A stretch of 7,968 bases of DNA, taken from positions 1 through 7,968 of the forward strand of contig NZ_CAUZLM010000017.1 in the NCBI RefSeq assembly GCF_963580165.1. Reading direction: 5' to 3'. This stretch comes from Fructobacillus evanidus. Its GTDB lineage: Bacteria; Bacillota; Bacilli; Lactobacillales; Lactobacillaceae. The stretch's first letter is position 1. Every line of letters starts with the position of its first letter. The position numbers and the translations under genes were made by a program. A model generated the notes under the pieces. That model did not search any database, was not told the origin of the DNA, and was given only the letters and a program-made list of their open reading frames with translations. This document shows positions 6,506-7,968 of this stretch, piece by piece.

Positions 6506-7840
6506 ATGACCAAAAAAAGTAAAATAATCAGTATTATCAGCCTTTCTTTACTGTTTATGTTCTTTTACCTATTGAATTTCCACACCCCTCTTTTTGATGA
6601 CGATCTCTATATTGGGCAGCATCAAACTTTAATCACTTTGTGGAATCAAGCCTACGCGGATTATTTTCACTGGAACGGCCGAGCTATCGGGCAAACACTT
6701 TGGCGAATTTTGGTTTCAAGCAATATTTATATCACAAGCTTGATTATCTCTTTGGGTTCCATCACCACAATTTTCCTCTTAAATCACTTTGGTAAACCCA
6801 ATCAAAGCTCCTCTTACAGTGCCCTTCGCATCGTTTATAGCTTTTCCTTAGTATTACTTTTTGCACCCGTTATTGGTCAAACAATGTTTTGGCGAGCAGG
6901 TGCAGGAAACTACCTATTAACAACAACCCTGATTTTATTGTTTATTCTTCCCTATTATCAGTGGTTCCACCAAGGCCAACATCATTTGACCAAATTATCC
7001 GCCTTACTCCCTCTATTAGCATTTTTAGCTGGCTGGTCAAATGAAAACACATCAGGGGGTGGTTTATTAATTGTCCTGAGCTACCTATTAGCTGGTCGTT
7101 ACTTCAAAAAATTATCCTGGTCAAAAATCCAAATTTCAAGCGTTATCACCTACCTCATTGGTTATCTATTTTTGATCTTGGCACCAGGAAATGCAATTCG
7201 TACAAAAGCGACCATGCCGCCTTCATGGTTTGAACAATCGACTTTCACGCATTTTAAAAATGGGTTTAAATTAGTAAGTAAAACACTTTTCCACGATTAT
7301 AAAATGCTTATTACTTTAATTCTGATTTTTGCTCTTGTGGTGATTTTCCAACGTCAGTTAGAAAATGCAATTGAAGGATTACTATGGTTTGCTGCCGGGC
7401 TGGCAGTCCTTTATGCCCTATCCATTTCGCCACTAGGACAAGATGGTGGCCGTTCCTTCTTCGGTGGTATCATCTTTATGATTGTCGCCCTATTAAAGCT
7501 AAGCACAAGCGCGATCAACCATTATCAAAAGAAGACCCTGGCCTACCTCACAGGTGCAACGTTCCTAGTTTTGCTCACGATGCTTGGCCTATTAAAGGGA
7601 GCTATGGGAACACTTGATGCTATAAAAGCTAATCAAGCATTGCAAACACGTTATCAAGAACTTGAAAAGCATCAAGGCAGTGATAAATTAGTTAAAGTTA
7701 AGCCTTTAAGTTACTATCCTAAAAAGAGTTTTGCCATCAATTACGGTCTTGAAGAGCTTAGCAATTCGGATCCACACGCATTTCCAAATGAAGGTTACAA
7801 CTGGCACTATAACCTTAAAAAAGGCATAATTATGAAGTAA
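6506..7840 (+). CDS. DUF6056-like polytopic membrane protein
   Basis: This is a 444-residue integral membrane protein with about ten hydrophobic segments and a hydrophilic C-terminal tail of about 80 residues. The first TM segment (about 8-24) is followed by an outer loop starting PLFDDDLY (D31-D33), then WNGRAIGQ (56-63), FWRAGAGNYL (128-137), GWSNENTSG (177-185) and LAPGN (225-229). This motif set fits the DUF6056-like family. Acidic residues right after the first TM segment suggest a GT-C glycosyltransferase fold, which would use a lipid-linked sugar outside the membrane. That is inference. AGGAG at 6490-6494 serves either the ATG at 6506 (11 nt) or an in-frame TTG at 6500 (5 nt, two residues longer). 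ATG is preferred because the gene at 4689 uses nearly the same spacing. It follows the frameshifted gene by 91 bp and may be co-transcribed with it. No terminator precedes the IS3-type element, which starts 19 bp after the stop. Confidence 0.75.
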   Translation: MTKKSKIISIISLSLLFMFFYLLNFHTPLFDDDLYIGQHQTLITLWNQAYADYFHWNGRAIGQTLWRILVSSNIYITSLIISLGSITTIFLLNHFGKPNQSSSYSALRIVYSFSLVLLFAPVIGQTMFWRAGAGNYLLTTTLILLFILPYYQWFHQGQHHLTKLSALLPLLAFLAGWSNENTSGGGLLIVLSYLLAGRYFKKLSWSKIQISSVITYLIGYLFLILAPGNAIRTKATMPPSWFEQSTFTHFKNGFKLVSKTLFHDYKMLITLILIFALVVIFQRQLENAIEGLLWFAAGLAVLYALSISPLGQDGGRSFFGGIIFMIVALLKLSTSAINHYQKKTLAYLTGATFLVLLTMLGLLKGAMGTLDAIKANQALQTRYQELEKHQGSDKLVKVKPLSYYPKKSFAINYGLEELSNSDPHAFPNEGYNWHYNLKKGIIMK

Positions 7841-7886
7841 AGAAAAAGCACAGCGATTTTGATATGAACCCCAAAATTAGGACATG

Positions 7887-7968
7887 TCATTGAGCGGCCT
7901 TGAGGACTGACGCCCGATATTCAATCGGTGTCAGTCCTTTTAGTTTGCTCTTAATTCGTTTTGTATTG
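7887..7968 (-). CDS. IS3-family transposase OrfB, C-terminal fragment
   Basis: The minus-strand frame enters from the right edge and runs 26 codons (NTKRIKSKLKGLTPIEYR followed by ASVLKAAQ) to a TGA at 7887-7889. YN.KRI...L.GL.P.EYR is the classic ending of IS3-family OrfB integrase-type transposases (rve domain, DDE). The catalytic residues lie outside the window. OrfB is normally made by -1 frameshifting from orfA, which cannot be seen here. Confidence 0.85.
   Translation of the reverse strand, partial: NTKRIKSKLKGLTPIEYRASVLKAAQ
7903..7941 (+). terminator. Strong hairpin in the orfB end, plus-strand terminator
   Basis: AGGACTGAC (7903-7911) pairs with GTCAGTCCT (7930-7938). An inner CCGAT/ATCGG stem (7914-7918 with 7924-7928) closes a 5-nt loop, with a G.U pair and one bulged C between the stems. 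On the plus strand it runs into TTTTAGTTTGCTCTT. It would stop transcripts that enter the element from the membrane genes, while the opposite strand codes for the conserved GLTPIEYR end of OrfB. Confidence 0.6.

Larger units (their letters stand above)
7860..7968 (-). mobile_element. IS3-family (IS150-group) element, one end
   Basis: The element end appears to be 7860-7884, beginning TGATATGAACCCC and ending TTAGGACA. This fits the TGxAxTGxACCC...GGAC layout of IS150-group terminal repeats. The orfB 3' end is read inward on the minus strand and stops 2 bp inside this repeat. The rest of the element, including orfA, lies beyond the right edge, so the target duplication cannot be checked. The insertion sits just behind the DUF6056-like gene and may have removed or displaced what followed it. 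Confidence 0.75.

Noticed and set aside
7384..7617. A plus-strand 77-codon frame inside the DUF6056-like gene.
   Set aside because: It is an out-of-frame shadow rich in Cys, Arg and Pro, without a ribosome-binding site. The real frame is continuous and membrane-like here.

Overview
The window looks like an accessory segment of a low-GC Firmicute chromosome or plasmid, most likely from the Lactobacillaceae (Lactobacillus/Leuconostoc group). The evidence is a KxYKxGKxW-type signal peptide, glucan-binding repeats of the kind carried by lactic acid bacterial glucansucrases, AT-rich DNA, strong Shine-Dalgarno sequences, and an insertion sequence fragment at each edge. The species cannot be fixed from the sequence.

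Layout. Positions 2-103 hold the C-terminal end of an IS30-type transposase. A hairpin terminator at 108-145 follows and serves the large minus-strand gene next to it. That gene (4345 down to 164, 1393 codons) encodes a secreted, multidomain glycoside hydrolase family 32 (GH32) enzyme. In order it has a signal peptide, a Ser/Thr/Asn/Gln-rich linker, a GH32 beta-propeller and beta-sandwich, a helical spacer, and two classes of tandem C-terminal repeats. Positions 4346-4688 form a divergent intergenic region with a -10 element, a perfect palindrome, a GC-rich patch and an inverted copy of the GH32 gene's ribosome-binding segment. On the plus strand, 4689-6414 encodes a polytopic membrane protein of the PTPS-related/YfhO-like type, split by a frameshift at a run of eight A. 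After an 85-bp gap, 6506-7840 encodes a second polytopic protein of the DUF6056-like type. Positions 7860-7968 are one end of an IS3-family (IS150-group) element, with its terminal repeat, the 3' end of orfB, and a strong plus-strand hairpin inside the coding end.

How the genes may work together. The GH32 protein is exported and should act on fructans (or sucrose-type oligosaccharides) outside the cell, held to glucan or the cell surface by its repeats. The two membrane proteins resemble GT-C-like glycosyltransferases (long multi-TM proteins, acidic residues in the first outer loop) and may build or decorate a surface polymer. Nothing in the sequence ties them to the hydrolase except proximity and a shared upstream region. 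The IS fragments on both sides suggest a mobile or reshuffled neighbourhood.

Most noteworthy are the GH32/glucan-binding chimera with unusual catalytic motifs, the A8 frameshift, the inverted duplicate of the translation start region, and the terminator-like hairpin encoded in the conserved end of the IS3 transposase. No CRISPR array, tRNA or rRNA was seen, and there is no clear evidence for an entirely new system.
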